A stretch of 64,000 nucleotides of DNA from assembly GCA_025403435.1 (NCBI GenBank), contig CM046350.1, forward strand, positions 8,777,512 through 8,841,511, written 5' to 3'. Source of the DNA: Artocarpus heterophyllus (Eukaryota > Streptophyta > Magnoliopsida > Rosales > Moraceae). The notes under the pieces are model-generated. The model made no database searches and was not told where the DNA came from. It saw only the letters and a program-made list of their open reading frames with translations. The position numbers and the translations under genes are program-made. This document shows, piece after piece, positions 48,511 through 61,455 of the stretch (the first letter of the stretch is position 1; every line of letters begins with the position of its first letter).

Positions 48511-51500
48511 AGATATCAGCAGCTAGAACAAGTTCTTCAATATATATTTTAACGGCTAAATCTATTTTGCATCAAACAGTACTGATCGTAGCCGCACAAA
48601 GATCTGTATAGGATGGGCAGATTCTAGTTCTAGTTCTAGTTCTAGCCAGTGACGCAAGTTGTTTTTAGGTAAAAAGAGAGTACTACTGTTGAAAGGGCAT
48701 CAAGAACTAAATTCGCCATCCAAACCCCAATAACCCAAAAAGTTTACACTGTAACATTATAAGCAGTTGAAAAATAATTATTTTATATACTTATGCAGTA
48801 TTTTCAAGTTTAACCTATTTGAGATTTTTATGTTATAGAATATGACAGTATGGTTTGTATTAAAATATATTACGTTGTAGTATGTGAAAGTTTTACATTG
48901 TAGCAATTTTTTTACTTTTTACCATAACAATTGAGAGCTTTATACTGTTCACAGTTAGAATTAATAAGATGAAACTAAAATACCAAACGATCACTTAAAA
49001 ACATGTATTTCACAATAATAAAGCATATCTTACCATAAAAAGCTCTTTATATCTGTTTTATCTATTTTCCTTATTCAGTTCTATTAATATAGAGAATAAT
49101 AAGTGCAACCATAGAGTAGTGATCATATATCACAATCAATGATGTATTTATCACCACAAATACAAAAGAACTACCAAAAAGCCGGATGAAATGCCCCACG
49201 TAGTTATATGGCATTTTTATAACCGTCACATGAGCGATAATTGTGGCATTTAGCAATTTCCTAAGCACCTACATATAATATATATATATATATGTATGTA
49301 TGTATGTATGTCACTGAAAAATTCAAATCAATGTAAAGCACTAGTGCTTTGGGGATTGAAATGTTTTTGTTGGGTTGAAGCTGCTGAGACCCACCTCCTT
49401 TGTTGACTACATTGAGTCAAAATTTAGACCTACCATAAGCCATTTAGACCTACCATAGACCCAAGTATATGTTCTTTTTAAAATTTAAAACGTAAACAAA
49501 CGTGTATAAGTTTTAATCAATCCTTGCAGCCAAATTATTAGTTAGGCATATGCAAGTGCTTTTAACAGTTCAAAATTAGACGCCTAACTAAAATAAGTAT
49601 GTATTATTAGAATTTTGGAATTGAACCAACCCAGTTGATACGAACCAACACCACCGCGTAAAAGTACAGTAAAATGGGTCGTTTAAAAAATTGGCATATA
49701 ATGATCTCAGCAATGATTGTGTCCCTAATAACTTTAGTAGTTAAGAATTCCTTTTCTGGTTTGATAACATTGCCCCATTCTGTTTGCCTTGGTGTGTAAT
49801 ATTAAACTATAAAGTTTACAGAAAAGTGGCTTTTCGAGGCCATGCATACTGGAATAACAAGGCATGGAGGAAGAATTCCTTGCACCAAAATAGTTATAAT
49901 GCATATCAAGATATATACATATGGTTTGCCACCATAGGCTTAAGCATCTGTCTAAAATAAGAGACAATCGGATCATTTACAGATGGCTTTTGAATTTGGT
50001 ATCCAGATCTGCCTTAAAGGACGAGAATCATATCTGTAATTTGCCACGTTCCATGCATCTGCACGCTGGTGGGAGACACCAACAATGTAATGGCCTAATT
50101 ATAAAGTGAGCAAAACAAGATCTCTTTTTCTTCCTTACAAAAATTATCAAGTTTGTCAAGTCTAAGGCTAAGGAGTTGCTTTGATTTTTTTAGGGAATTT
50201 TTATAGGAAGAAAGACAATTTTATTCTACTGGTAGAGTTTAGATATTTTAGCTATCGAATTAGGCTTTTAATGATCTTGATTTGTAATTGAAAACAATTC
50301 TATATCATGCGCTGTAAATTTTATATCGACCCTCGCATATCAGACTTTTGAAATCTTAATCTAAAAGTTAAAACAATATGCTCTACAAGTAAAGTAAAAT
50401 TATCTTCTCCACTATAAAAATTCTATTTTTTTACTGAGGAGTTGTTCATTTATGGAAGATTCCTCCGATGAGTACTGAAAAAGTAACTTATTGGTTGATA
50501 TCTTTTTTTTTTTTTTTTGTACAAAGAAAAGTGATTTGATCAAATCTGACGGTTAAAAACAGAATGCTACGGGTGGGCTCCCACCGAAGACCACTGTTTA
50601 CAACTCTTTATCTAAGGAAAAAGTATCTTAAAATGCAAAAAAAGAAAGAAAGAAAAAAAAAGTCATGAAGCTGAGCCTGATATGACATGCTTTTGGCTGT
50701 TTTGTCCAAAATTATCATCACTATAGTTTCTCCTTCAATCTTTTTCAAGTTTCCCATTCGCTGTTGTTGTAGGGAACCCTAAAACTGCAATTTCATGTAG
50801 TGGCTGTCCAAATCCAAGCTCCAGTGTCACCCTTCTTTTTCCTCATGTTGCAGTTTCTACTTTCTTAATTCTTACTAATAATAACATTATTTTGTAATTA
50901 CAACAAAACAAAGTAGGGGAAAAATGCATACATAAAATATAAGAATTGTCTAATCCCATTTTCCGATCCTCTACAGAGCAAAAGTTGTAATCGGGACACA
51001 CTGTACAACTATTTTCTTTCAGATCACTAACTAATATCTTCAACCACTAAAATCTGAAAAAACCCAAAAGAGAATATCTTTGACTTGTTATGGCCGTTTG
51101 CTCCGCAGAGAGTATATTCGATAGAAGTTATTTGAATACACTCAAATGATAAAATAGAACAGAGAAAAGGGAGAACCAGCTAGGGAATGATCAAGAATAT
51201 ACTATTAATGACTCTGTTTTAAACCATTGAATTTGCATTAGATTTTATTGATATTTTAATATATATCTTTTTTTGCTTAGATTTAACTTTGGTATTGTCA
51301 CGAAACCCTATTGTAGAAAGACATAAAAAAATGTTTCTATTACTAAATTGGTCAAAATTTCATACAAATAAGATGCTTGAGAGAAGAGTTTTAATCATCA
51401 TTTTGGGTTTTAGACTGTAACATATGAGAGCATTACAGTATAACTTTTTACTATAACAGTATAACTTTTTACTGTAATATGTTAGAGATTTATACTGTTT

Positions 51501-51930
51501 GTAGTTCAAACCATTGGTATAAACTATTCTTTCAAACACTTTAAAAAATACAAATCTTGATAGAAAATTAAGAATTTGAACTTATTTTTTAAATAGAGTC
51601 TGATAGTTTAAAAAAGAGCCGTACCATACCCTACCATTATTTATTAAAAAAAAATTGAGGCTGCAGTACAAAATAGAAATATAAATGCATGGCTGGTGCA
51701 CGCAGCGATGGGAAGATAAATTTGAGCGCCACCCATAAATAGAGAGTGAAGGTTAGGATGCTCTGGTTCATAAAGAAATTTACTTGTTGTAAGAGTACCC
51801 ACAATTGCCGGACCAGCTTTGAGCTTCCTTCAAAGTTTCTCCTTTTGGACACTATTAGATAGAAAAGAAAAAATATTCTGTTTTTTTAATGTTTAGAAAG
51901 CGGCTTGACACAAGTGAATGCCCTATATAT
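48511..51930. other. Rest of the duplicated flank of copy 2
   Basis: Paralogous to about 21080-24442. Small-MITE copies lie at about 48847-48995 and 51380-51545, each at the same place as in copy 1, so they predate the duplication. Homology stops at 'caagtgaatg' near 51929. No gene was seen. Confidence 0.6.
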
Positions 51931-52105
51931 GGTGTCCCATCACGAGCAATTCATGATCATCAGTTTCTAGGGTCCTGGTTTTTACGCATCAATCTCCCCT
52001 TGACTCTTTTTTTTTTCTTTTTTAAATTTTTTCCCTTTCTTTCTAATAATTTTTAAAAAAGAGAAATTTGTGTTGTGATTTTTTGGGGGATAGATTAGTA
52101 TATCT

Positions 52106-52275
52106 TCAAAGGTGTTTGGTAAAAGTAATTTAGATTACTTTTTTAGTTATAAACAGTATAAAGTTTTTATATGCTACAACAATATTAAAAAAAATTATTA
52201 TAGCATAAAGTTTTTATATGCTACAGTAAAAACAGTTTCAACCAATAATTATAACCACCCTGTCAAATACTCTAT
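52106..52275. mobile_element. Small MITE family copy
   Basis: Begins 'ggtgtttggtaaaagta' and ends 'ccctgtcaaatac'. The interior repeats 'aaagtttttatatgctaca' twice. It belongs to the family found at least eleven times in this window; other copies are at about 54120-54240, 54640-54812, 57450-57600, 59300-59425 and 63158-63262. Confidence 0.65.
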
Positions 52276-52988
52276 TAATACATGGCATATAGAAGGCCCT
52301 TAGCAAGCAAAAACAGAGACGCTGGTAGTGGCCGTCCTATTTGAATTCTTTTTCTTTCAATTGTGTATACAAAATTTTATAAAAGAAAAATTTTATGTTT
52401 TACCTCTTCAATATTATATTTTGTTCTTCTTAAAAATCTACATCTTTTTATTTGTTTTATTTTATTGATAATTTATATTTTACCTTTTTAAAATTATTTT
52501 TTATTCTCCTTAAAAATCTATATTTTTTTATTTGTTTCACTTGATTGATTCAGTCATCTCCGTGTTTCTTACTAATTTTTCTGGTTCTCTCCTTATTGGC
52601 AAAGGTTTATGTGAGGACTGGAATTATGCCACGAGGTCCATTGCTAGGAATGACACTAATATTTGATTTGAAAAGTTGGTTCTCAAGAACCTTTAAAGCT
52701 CGCAGCCTTAATTTCTTTATTTTGAAGACAATTAACCCAAAAGTCATGGACATATCAGCTTCTATGTTTCTTTGCCTCATTTAGCAGAACCCACTCTAAC
52801 GCAAAAAACACGTACGGCAGTTCCTTGTTTGATCTTATCGTTGTATATTTGGCTAGAGCCATATGTTTTCCATAAACCATGCTAAATGACCTTTGACGCA
52901 GTGATCACTAATTTCATTTTCCACTAAAAAGTCGGTGACGGTGCTAAAGCATTGTTTTTAGACAACCCAATTAGTTTTGTCGAAGTGT
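52276..52988. other. Intergenic, nothing recognised
   Basis: AT-rich. One 79-codon open frame (52545-52784) shows no recognisable family or signal peptide and was not called as a gene. Confidence 0.4.
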
Positions 52989-53208
52989 GAGGCAGAGCCA
53001 TGGCAAATCAAGGGTTGACAACCGCTCCATCTGATATTTTTCTTTCTTTTAATTTTATACGTGAAATTTAATGAAATTCGTAGTTTACTCTTTTAAAATT
53101 ATGAAATTCTACATACGAATGTTCTACATTATAATAATTCAATTCAATTTTTCTATGATGTTAACATACACTTTTACGTTACGATTTATTTTTCTGACTC
53201 CGCCATTG
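52989..53208. mobile_element. Short element with GGCAGAGCCA ends and 9-bp target duplication
   Basis: Starts 'gaggcagagccatgg' and ends 'gactccgccattg'. It is flanked by 'tcgaagtgt' (52980-52988) and 'tccaagtgt' (53209-53217), a 9-bp target duplication with one mismatch. Same family as 58133-58360. The 9-10-bp duplications suggest a Mutator-like non-autonomous element. Confidence 0.7.
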
Positions 53209-53217
53209 TCCAAGTGT

Positions 53218-55258
53218 CAAACCAACGAGCGGATTAAAAAAGATAGCCTTGCAATGTGACTCCAGCCCGAGAAAAAGAAAAAACGCTTGGAAATTAAAAA
53301 TGATGATGGGATAGCCAAATTACCTACTAGTTCGCTGGGCCAATCTTATCTTAAGCATGACCAAAAGTCAAACAGGTTCTAAGTATGATCATTATTACGT
53401 GCCTTATAGTGCATATTGGAAATGGGGAGACCATAAATTAAATTGTGATCTTGACATGCGTCTGGAAAGCACATTTTGGCAAATCTATCATCACGCGTAC
53501 ACGTTCCTTTGTACTTTTGTTTTTGAAATGTATGAATAATCCGTGAAGCAAACCAATAATGTCTTGCAACTCGCACTTACGCTGTTTTCTGTTGTAACGG
53601 ACTACTTATCGATATATACAACACCAAATTTTTTCAGATCGGTGATACATATACATATACACACATGTATATAACATGCATCTTGAATATCTTTAACATA
53701 TAAAAGTATCTGTTCGTATGCATACGAGTACGTATCTTTGAAATATATATATATATATATATATATTTGGCCTAAAAAGGCTGCGTAAGTTCCATATAAA
53801 ATTCACCTTTTTAAGTATTAATCATAATTAAATTAACTGAGACTTTTAGTCTGGTTATACGTAATTCCAACTCTTCTTTCATGATCGAGAGAGGACCCAA
53901 CAATGAAATAATATAAAGAAAATTAGGTCGCATGTTACAACTTATAATATCGAAGTCATGCCACAATATTCTTTGTGGTTTTGATTAATAAACGTTTTAT
54001 TGATCTTTAACTAGCTACTCTATTTATATCGCACAAATAAAAGTTCTGTAATTCAAGACATAATTCAAAGTTAAGTCTTTTTTTTAGCATTTGTTAAAAT
54101 TTTTCCACATATAATGAATAGAGTGTTTAGGAACCAAATTCCAATTGTTACAATATGTAATATAAATAAAAAATATAATACAATATAAAGCTCTTACATG
54201 TTACAGTGTTTAAATTCCAACTTTATTCTTAGATTACACTCTTGAAATTAGCCGTGCCCACCATAGTTGAGGTTTTGTTATAAAGACCAGAAGGGTTTAC
54301 GTCTTCTTTTTGTACCTCAAATACATTTTTGGTTATTGGGGTTTTGGCACCGATCACTAATTGTACATTGAAGACTAGATCACTAAATCCGATTATTCTG
54401 ACTAGTGCTGCTGCCTTTGGATGAATCTGTCATCAAAGAAAGTTGCTCATGAAACAATAGATCAAAGCTAGGCAGATCGTTTTAGAATTGTATGAATTAA
54501 AGTTCTCAACACTTTCACTGGTTTGGGACACAAGGGGAACCAGATAATGCCGTCCAATCAACTAGTCCATATAAGGCAATGTATGGCTGATACATGCACG
54601 CAAATCCGAAAGCGAGAAAGAGGCTTTAAACTCACCTCCCGTTTGATATACTAGTTCAAACTCTTCGGTTCAAACTATCCCTAGTAAAAAAGCTCTCAAC
54701 ACTTACAATATAAAACAAAAAACAACTATAAAACTTTTAACAGGTACAAAATTTTAAACAAAAAATAGTTTAAACCAATAATTCTAACCACCCAAACACC
54801 CTATTAATTGCAAAGTGGATCTACTTATAAGTTGGACATTTTTATCACTATCTATATATATATATATATATAAACAGGAAAACGCAGATACGTTTTAAGT
54901 CCATGAGAAGTAATAACTCCAGAGTGCCGAGGTTTATTCTTGGAATATACCACCCCATTGAGAACATCCAAACACTTGTTCCATGTGGTTTCCTAGTTCT
55001 AATCATACTTGAATCGACTTGTGTTTTTCTTTCTTTTCATTCTCCATTTTTTGTGAGTGAATTAAATTTGGTCCCCAGCCAACTTGAAGTCAACTTAGGC
55101 GCGATTTATTAGACCACGAAATGCAAAAAAATCGAGGCCTTGCTTGCGGCATTTCCCACCGTTGAAACCCCATACAGTAGTCGAGAGCGCACTAAAACTA
55201 TTATGATCTCTGGAATCCGATTCAAAACCCATGAAAAATAGCTATTCACACGCGCTTT
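53218..55258. other. Intergenic with small-MITE copies and TA runs
   Basis: Contains a TA microsatellite at about 53742-53766, small-MITE copies at about 54120-54240 and 54640-54812, and a short TA run at 54854-54872. No supported gene. Confidence 0.45.
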
Positions 55259-55425
55259 AGATTTGTTGTGTACGTACGCCAATTTTGTTATAATTATTAC
55301 TTTTAACACCATTTATATTTCAGAGCTAGTCAATTTTCCAGGAAGTATATAAATGACAGCCCAACGACCCGTGGCCAAGAATGCTTTTCACGTTTTTGTA
55401 ATTAAGACTGTTTAATTAAAAAAAA
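55259..55425 (+). repeat. Direct repeat, unit 1
   Basis: Shares 'ttcagagctagtcaatttt' and the following 'gagaatgctttt'-like segment with 55680-55843, about 420 bp downstream, as a diverged direct copy. Confidence 0.65.
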
Positions 55426-55679
55426 AAAAACCACACACACTTTTCAGACATTTAAAAATACAGTTAAAATTATAATATGTAATTTTAATTAACTTTTGTT
55501 ACAATATTTTTTTCATAAAAATTGAAGCAAAAATAGGTTAAACTATATAAATAAAACGTTTGGAAGTACAATTACAACAAATCAAAAGTTGGTTGGAATT
55601 ATATTTTATACATCTGGCTGCTGCGTTCTCAAATGCTCTACCTGCGGCTCCAATGCTCTACTTGTCGCTCCAACTGCAT

Positions 55680-55843
55680 TCCTTTTATTTGCTTTATACG
55701 TAAGCCAATTTTGCCATCCATATTTCAGAGCTAGTCAATTTTCCAGAGAAGTTTCACAAAATTTAAAAAAAAAAAAAAAGACAACCGACAACTTGTGGAC
55801 GAGAATGCTTTTCCTTGTGTAATTAAGATTCTTTAATTTGGTG
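55680..55843 (+). repeat. Direct repeat, unit 2
   Basis: Diverged copy of 55259-55425. It has a long A run in place of part of the first unit, and ends in 'gtgtaattaagattctttaat'-like sequence shared with unit 1 ('gtaattaagactgtttaat'). Confidence 0.65.
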
Positions 55844-57449
55844 ATTTTAATTCCTGGGATTCCTCATTAGACATACTGGCGGCGTGAAACACTCCATCAT
55901 TAATTAACAGAAAGATGGAGACCTTCATTAATTAATTTACCGACTCTAATAAGATAAGGATTAAGGAATGGTTTAGCAAGAATTGCGGTTGATATGTCAG
56001 AGATAAATTTTTACCCAATTAATTATTAGTATTGTTTTTTAGAATGGTTTTAGATTTTGATTTAACAACAAGATATAAAGTAGAAAGTGCAGTTTTGCTT
56101 TCGCTTAATTCTGTATATCTATGCTGCTTGTCTATTAGTTAAGCAAAATCCGCTTTAATTAAGGATGTTTCTTATAATGATTGCATTAGTGCCTCTTTTG
56201 ATCTCAGTATCTGCACTTTTTTTCTTTGTTTAATATTATGAGTCACAAGTCCTCATTAGTTGATCATTAATGAAAATTAGAGTTATGCACTTTTAGTGCT
56301 TATAAATAGAAGCCAATTGTCAAGCTGATATTTAGTTTAAGAAAAGAAATACTGCTCTTGCAAATCCTGTGTTCTCCGTGTATCTCCCACAAAAAATAAT
56401 AATAAAAATAATAAATAAATAAATAAAAGAGTTTCTGAGAAATGCGATTTAATCTGTACCACAAATATCCGCACTAACGAATATAGGATTGTCCTCTCAA
56501 AATTCTTGACAACCTTAGCCATGTGAATTACGTAATATCCTCTCAAAACTCATATACGCAAACTTCTATGCGATACATACTAACTTGGTGTGCTGTAATT
56601 GACAAGTTACTTCCAAATAATAATACAAGATTGACTGAAAAATGTCATCTTTCACTAATCACGTCCATCTGAGTTTGTAACATTTGTATAAATATCTGAA
56701 TACAATTGCAACACAATCTATATACTATACACACGCGCCTCCATGGAACGAAAATCAAACTAGCATTATATATAATTCGAAACTAGTCATTAAATTTTTT
56801 ATCCCGTCGTGATATAGACTAGCAAGGAACTCGATATAAGAGAGGTTGTAATATATCTTGTAGATGTGAAAAGTTAAGTATCATATGTGAAAAATAGGAG
56901 ACAAATGTTTTTTCAAATGAATTTTTATCAATGTCTAGCACACTGGCTATACATGGAACAAGGGTCACAACACCAGCTCTTGTTACCTGATTTTAAACGT
57001 GTTTTTTCGTATTAATTCAAACCGTTGTGTCTGTTATTCTAGTTATGTTTGTTTAGGAGAAGACACCTTTTTTTAAAAGGTTATGCGGGTTACAACGGTT
57101 ACGTCCATTCGTAAATGGACATGTTTTGATTTTATATAAATGCTTCATATTTTCAGTTTCATATCTTATTCTGAAATTCAATAATATTATTAGTTATTAG
57201 GTTTAGAGTTTGTTGTATCTTGGAGTAATTTGTGACAAAACTTCTATTAACAAACTATTATAGTAAGTGCGAGCAAATAAATTCTTAAAAGATAATAATC
57301 TTTACGTCTTAAACTCAACATTTTTCTAGATTTTTTTTGCTTCTATTTTTAGATTTTTCTATTCATATTTCCTTTAACACTCGAACATATCTAAGATAAT
57401 TTATATATTCATATGGACAATGAACGGAGCTTCTCTTTGGGAAGTAGTT
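55844..57449. other. Intergenic, possible decayed LTR remnants
   Basis: Two TATA-like boxes occur with no gene behind them: 'cttataaatagaagcc' near 56299 and 'tatataaatgcttc' near 57135. They resemble LTR promoters, but I found no matching LTR pair, target duplication or coding region. Confidence 0.3.
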
Positions 57450-57600
57450 AGACTAATGGTTAGAACCAATTTTGATTAAAAACACTTTAGTATATGAGAG
57501 CTTTACACCGTAACAACTTTTTTATTTTTCACTATAATTACTGAGAGTTTTACATTATTTCTTGGTTAGAATAAATTGGTTCTAACTAACAGCTAAGCAT
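57450..57600. mobile_element. Small MITE family copy
   Basis: Starts 'gactaatggttagaacc' and contains 'gagagctttacaccgtaac', then ends 'ggttctaactaac'. Part of the repeated small-MITE family. Confidence 0.65.
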
Positions 57601-58132
57601 TCTACAAATCAAACTATCAAGGTATTATTTATTGATTTTTTATTTCCAATCATTTTTATTGTGTCCATTGATTATAATTTCTTTCTATTTACAAGCATTT
57701 GATATATGTTTATTAGAATTGGTACACTACTTGAATGTTTTAAATTTTGTTGTTACATAGATAGTGAAACTAGTCACTAAGAACGGCCTGAGTTTGGTCT
57801 TTTTACAGGTCAGGATGATTTGGAAAGTCACTCAATTTGAGATCAAGCTCTCCAACTTAACCTCTAGCTTCAACTTGAGATTGGACACTAAAGGTGGAGT
57901 TCTTAATCTCCAGTCGAGTACCTTATCATTGGCAAATATGGACGTTGCAGGAATTAGATCTGGCTAGATATTTGGCAACGCGGAGGCCGATGGCCTGCAA
58001 TTTGTGAGGATGGCGTGCATGAACCAATCCTCGCCTACAAGCGAGGAAATCTCTCTAACACGAGGATGGCAATACCTTCTTGTGCGAGCATAGCGAGCGC
58101 CTTAGGTGCCTCCTCATGCGTTACTGGGTAGC
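57601..58132. other. Intergenic, nothing recognised
   Basis: A 67-codon open frame (57764-57967) was not recognised. The 57960-58120 part is richer in GC, with repeated 'gcgagg' and 'gaggatgg' words, and may be an old transposon remnant. Confidence 0.35.
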
Positions 58133-58360
58133 AATGGCGGAGCCAGACTTTTTTGTCAGTAGGAGCACTATGTTAAACAATAATAATAGATTTTATTGAT
58201 AGTTAAGTGTTTTAATTATTAAATGGGGGCACAATGATATAAATTTCAAAACTTAGTGAGGGTACAACTACAATTTTTCTTGTAAAACAATAGTACAATT
58301 AAAATTTTCAAAAAATTTTAAGATAAAAAATTAAGGGAGCTGGTATGTGGCTCTGCCACA
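58133..58360. mobile_element. Short element with GGCGGAGCCA ends and perfect 10-bp target duplication
   Basis: Begins 'aatggcggagccagac' and ends 'tgtggctctgccaca'. It is flanked on both sides by 'actgggtagc' (58123-58132 and 58361-58370). It is non-autonomous and resembles 52989-53208. The perfect duplication suggests it is the younger of the two. Confidence 0.8.
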
Positions 58361-59036
58361 ACTGGGTAGCTCAATTCCACCAACTGGCGACAGGGTACAA
58401 AAAAAAGGAAGATGAAAAACAATAAGATAATTTGTGGCATTTTTTACTTGTGAAATTTATGAAAGATGCCTAAAAAATTTAAAGATTAAGTTGAATACTA
58501 CAAATTTATTTAAAATATGCTAGTTCAACAAATTTCTCTTAAAAAATAACCTAATTTTTGGGTAACAATTCAATAAATCTAATTAATTTACACAGTAAAT
58601 AAAGAATTTGCGTCTTTTATGATAATTACTTGTAATTTTTTCTATGTTTAAAATATTATGAAAATTTTGTTAATCTTGTAATTTTTTACTTTTGTTATTT
58701 GCTTTTCATTTTTGTAGGAAATCACTATACCAGAAATTAAAAGTAAAAGAGAGAAAGGTAGCCTCCTACTTTGGCCAAAATACAGGCAAGCATTTAATAC
58801 TACTATCTCATGTATAAATATATCCATATAAAGTCATACACATGGGCTTTCATTTGATTGCCAAAAATCATAAAATTAACTCCTCTCTTTACTGAATTTG
58901 ATTGCCAAAAATTATGATTGTTCAAGTGTAAATTTAATTGGCCTATTTACTAAAGTTTTTTAAAATTTGAGTTATTAATTTTAATAAGTCATTTAATTTG
59001 GCCTAAATCCCTCATCCTCTCATTCTTTTGGGGATC
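58361..59036. other. Spacer upstream of the thionin-like gene
   Basis: AT-rich. A TATA-like 'atgtataaatata' lies near 58810, about 225 bp upstream of the candidate ATG. No other feature was seen. Confidence 0.4.
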
Positions 59037-59855
59037 ATGATGATCATGGTTCTACTTTTGGGTAATGCAGTTGAAGCTAAATCCTCTGCAAGTTGGTCAC
59101 CTAAATGTCAACTGTTTTGTTTTTGTAGCAAAGAAAAAGCAGCTTGTATTGGCTTATGCTTAAAGAATTGCATGAACCAACTTCGGGAGGCTCTCCACTT
59201 CTGTAGCCTTGGTAGTGCTTCCTCCAAACGCACCAACATAGCCTCTGGTATGAGCCCAAAAAATTGCAACATACATTCACACGCATGTATATACTAACAG
59301 GATGTTTGAAAAAGTGGTTAAAATTGAAATTATGGTTTAAAAACTAACAATATGTGAGAGCTTTACACTGTAACAATTTTTTTACTTTTTACTGACGGTA
59401 TCAATCGAGTTATCAAACAACTCATAAGTGACATGGATAGTTTTGAGCATCGTACATTAATTGAAAGTGGATTGCATAGTAAGAGATAGGATGCACTCAC
59501 CTTATATTAGTTGTGATCCGTTAACGCCGATGGCACTTCTTGACATTTTCTATATGTATTTATATTTGATATGAATCTATAATTTATTTTTAGAACAGGG
59601 GTTTTTTTAAAGAAAGCATTCATTGTTGCCAAGCATTTAGCATATATTTTTCCTTGTTTGGGGATGTAAACTTGTTAGCTGCAGTCACGTCTTGGATTGA
59701 GTGATTTAAGCCTCTTTTTTTTTTTTAATTTCCTTGCTGATTATTTGAAAATCAATTAAGGTGCCTGTGTCTCCTTCATGCAGAAAAAAATGGAAGATTG
59801 TGTGGGTTCATGCTCCAACAATGTCTGTGGCAAAGTTTATGGTCTTCACAAATGA
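59037..59855 (+). pseudogene. Decayed thionin-like cysteine-rich secreted peptide gene
   Basis: Exon 1 (59037 to about 59247) gives a short hydrophobic leader ending '...GNAVEA', then a cysteine-rich domain with seven cysteines, ending near 'HFCSLGSASS'. This layout resembles plant thionin-like defence peptides. A GT donor follows at 59248 and an AG acceptor at 59781-59783. The downstream segment encodes a typical acidic, cysteine-bearing tail ('DCVGSCSNNVCG') and stops at 59853-59855. Signs of decay: the tail frame does not match the phase of exon 1 across the 7-A run at 59784-59790; two expected cysteine positions near the end of exon 1 are serine and arginine; and the leader is short with no better upstream ATG. 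Function is unlikely unless splicing differs from what I propose. Confidence 0.55.
59300..59425. mobile_element. Small MITE copy inside the thionin-like intron
   Basis: Contains 'tgtgagagctttacactgta' and ends 'gttatcaaacaactc'. It lies wholly between the proposed donor and acceptor of the thionin-like gene. Confidence 0.6.
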
Positions 59856-59883
59856 CCATACACTTTGCAAAACCCTGCAAGTG

Positions 59884-59889
59884 AATAAA
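59884..59889 (+). terminator. Possible polyadenylation signal of the thionin-like gene
   Basis: 'aataaa' lies 29 bp after the stop codon at 59855. This supports a former transcription unit, though the hexamer is common in AT-rich DNA. Confidence 0.4.
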
Positions 59890-60502
59890 ATGATGTAATG
59901 ATCCGGTATTGAATAAGAAAATATTTATTCAAAACATCACATTGGTTACCGGAGAGGGAGAGACTAAAACTTTTTTTTTTCCCCTAAAGATGTTTCAATT
60001 CGGCGAATATCAAACTTTTTTTAGGAATACTTATTTTAATTTAAAACTTAACTGTAGTAGGATTCCAATTTTAAATGCAAAATTTACTAGAATAATATAA
60101 GTCTTCATTAGAAGTTTACATGGCACCGCATTCTCCCCAACTTTAACGCACCAAAACAAATGGCTAGTCAGACAACAAAGAAATTAAATTTGTACAGAAA
60201 TTAAAATTTATTTAACTTTTTGTTAGGAAAAAAAAAGTTGTAACAAAAAAGATTTGATTCAATTAATTTTTTTAGTTCAAACATATGCTTAGATTAGAGT
60301 TTTGAATTTAAATTTGTATAATTATCTTTTAAGATGGATGTTAGCTCTAATATTTAATTTTGAACAAGGATTTGTAAATCCATCAACATGTATATTCCTA
60401 AGATTATTTTGAAGTTTAGTTTATTTTATCTTTTTGAAAGTTTAGATTTTTCAAATCCCTAAGTATTTGTAAGTCCATCACATTCAGATTGGGTATCGGG
60501 TG

Positions 60503-60539
<37 letters not shown>

Positions 60540-61455
60540 TTTTATCAATGTACAAACTGAAACTGTAAACGTAAAGTTTAGTCCACTAAAAAAAAGGTAA
60601 AGTTTAGAAGATGACATATTGACATATTATATTCCCTCTATTTTATAGGAGCCGTGCCGTTTCTTTAAAATCAGTTCGTTGTCGTATTTTACTTTACCCT
60701 GTAAATCTGTCTTCTGTTTGCAGGTTAATTATCTTACCCTTTAATTAATGTTTATGTTCAAAGTTCTCATGCGGTAAATCAGGGAAAACGACACAAATTT
60801 TCAGGCTATGTTGTTTGTCGTTATAAATTTGTTTCTTGAGTGAAAACATGCGCGGTGCTACATAGCGCCTGTGCTAGGGGGGAAAAAAAAAAAAAGCACA
60901 CGACATATAGTTCAAGATATAAAGAAAAAAGGGGCATTTAAAATAAAAATCAAATAAAATGAGAAAAAATACGATACTTTAGAAAGAGGCGACATATTTT
61001 TTCTTTTTTTTTGATAAATAACATGACCACAGAACAGTGGACTTGTAGATCCATGTGTCTAGAATCAAGATAATAGATAACTTTTTTCTTATTTCATTGT
61101 CAAACGACATGTCGCTTATACCAACATAAAAGTAAAGTAGTGGTATGTCGTATTATCTTTTTCTTTTAAAATCATGCAGTTGCATCTTTAAAATCAGTTT
61201 ATATGGCTTTTCCCCTTGAAAAACAATGACAAAGGACGCACTCGTTGACATCATACATGTTACAAGGACAGTGGCCACAGATGACTATCAACTCCCTCTC
61301 ATTCTCAGATTTTTTTTTTCTTTTTTTTCATATAATTTAATAGATACAAGATATCAAGAAAATCTGAAAAAACTTGTACACAGGATAACATATGAGATGT
61401 TTACACTATGATGTCAAACGCCCCCTTATAGTATTACTGCATACCAAACGCCCCT
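59890..61455. other. Intergenic; TATG microsatellite, no gene seen
   Basis: A (TATG)n run lies at about 60508-60537. Words such as 'cgacatata' and 'gtcgtat' recur at 60630-61150, but no inverted ends were resolved. 'taccaaacgccccttt' near 61442 is the outer edge of the hairpin element that follows. Confidence 0.4.

Noticed and set aside
52545..52784. 79-codon open frame as a gene
   Set aside because: No family, no clear splice context or leader, and length expected by chance in non-coding DNA.
57764..57967. 67-codon open frame as a gene
   Set aside because: No recognisable family and no supporting exon or signal.
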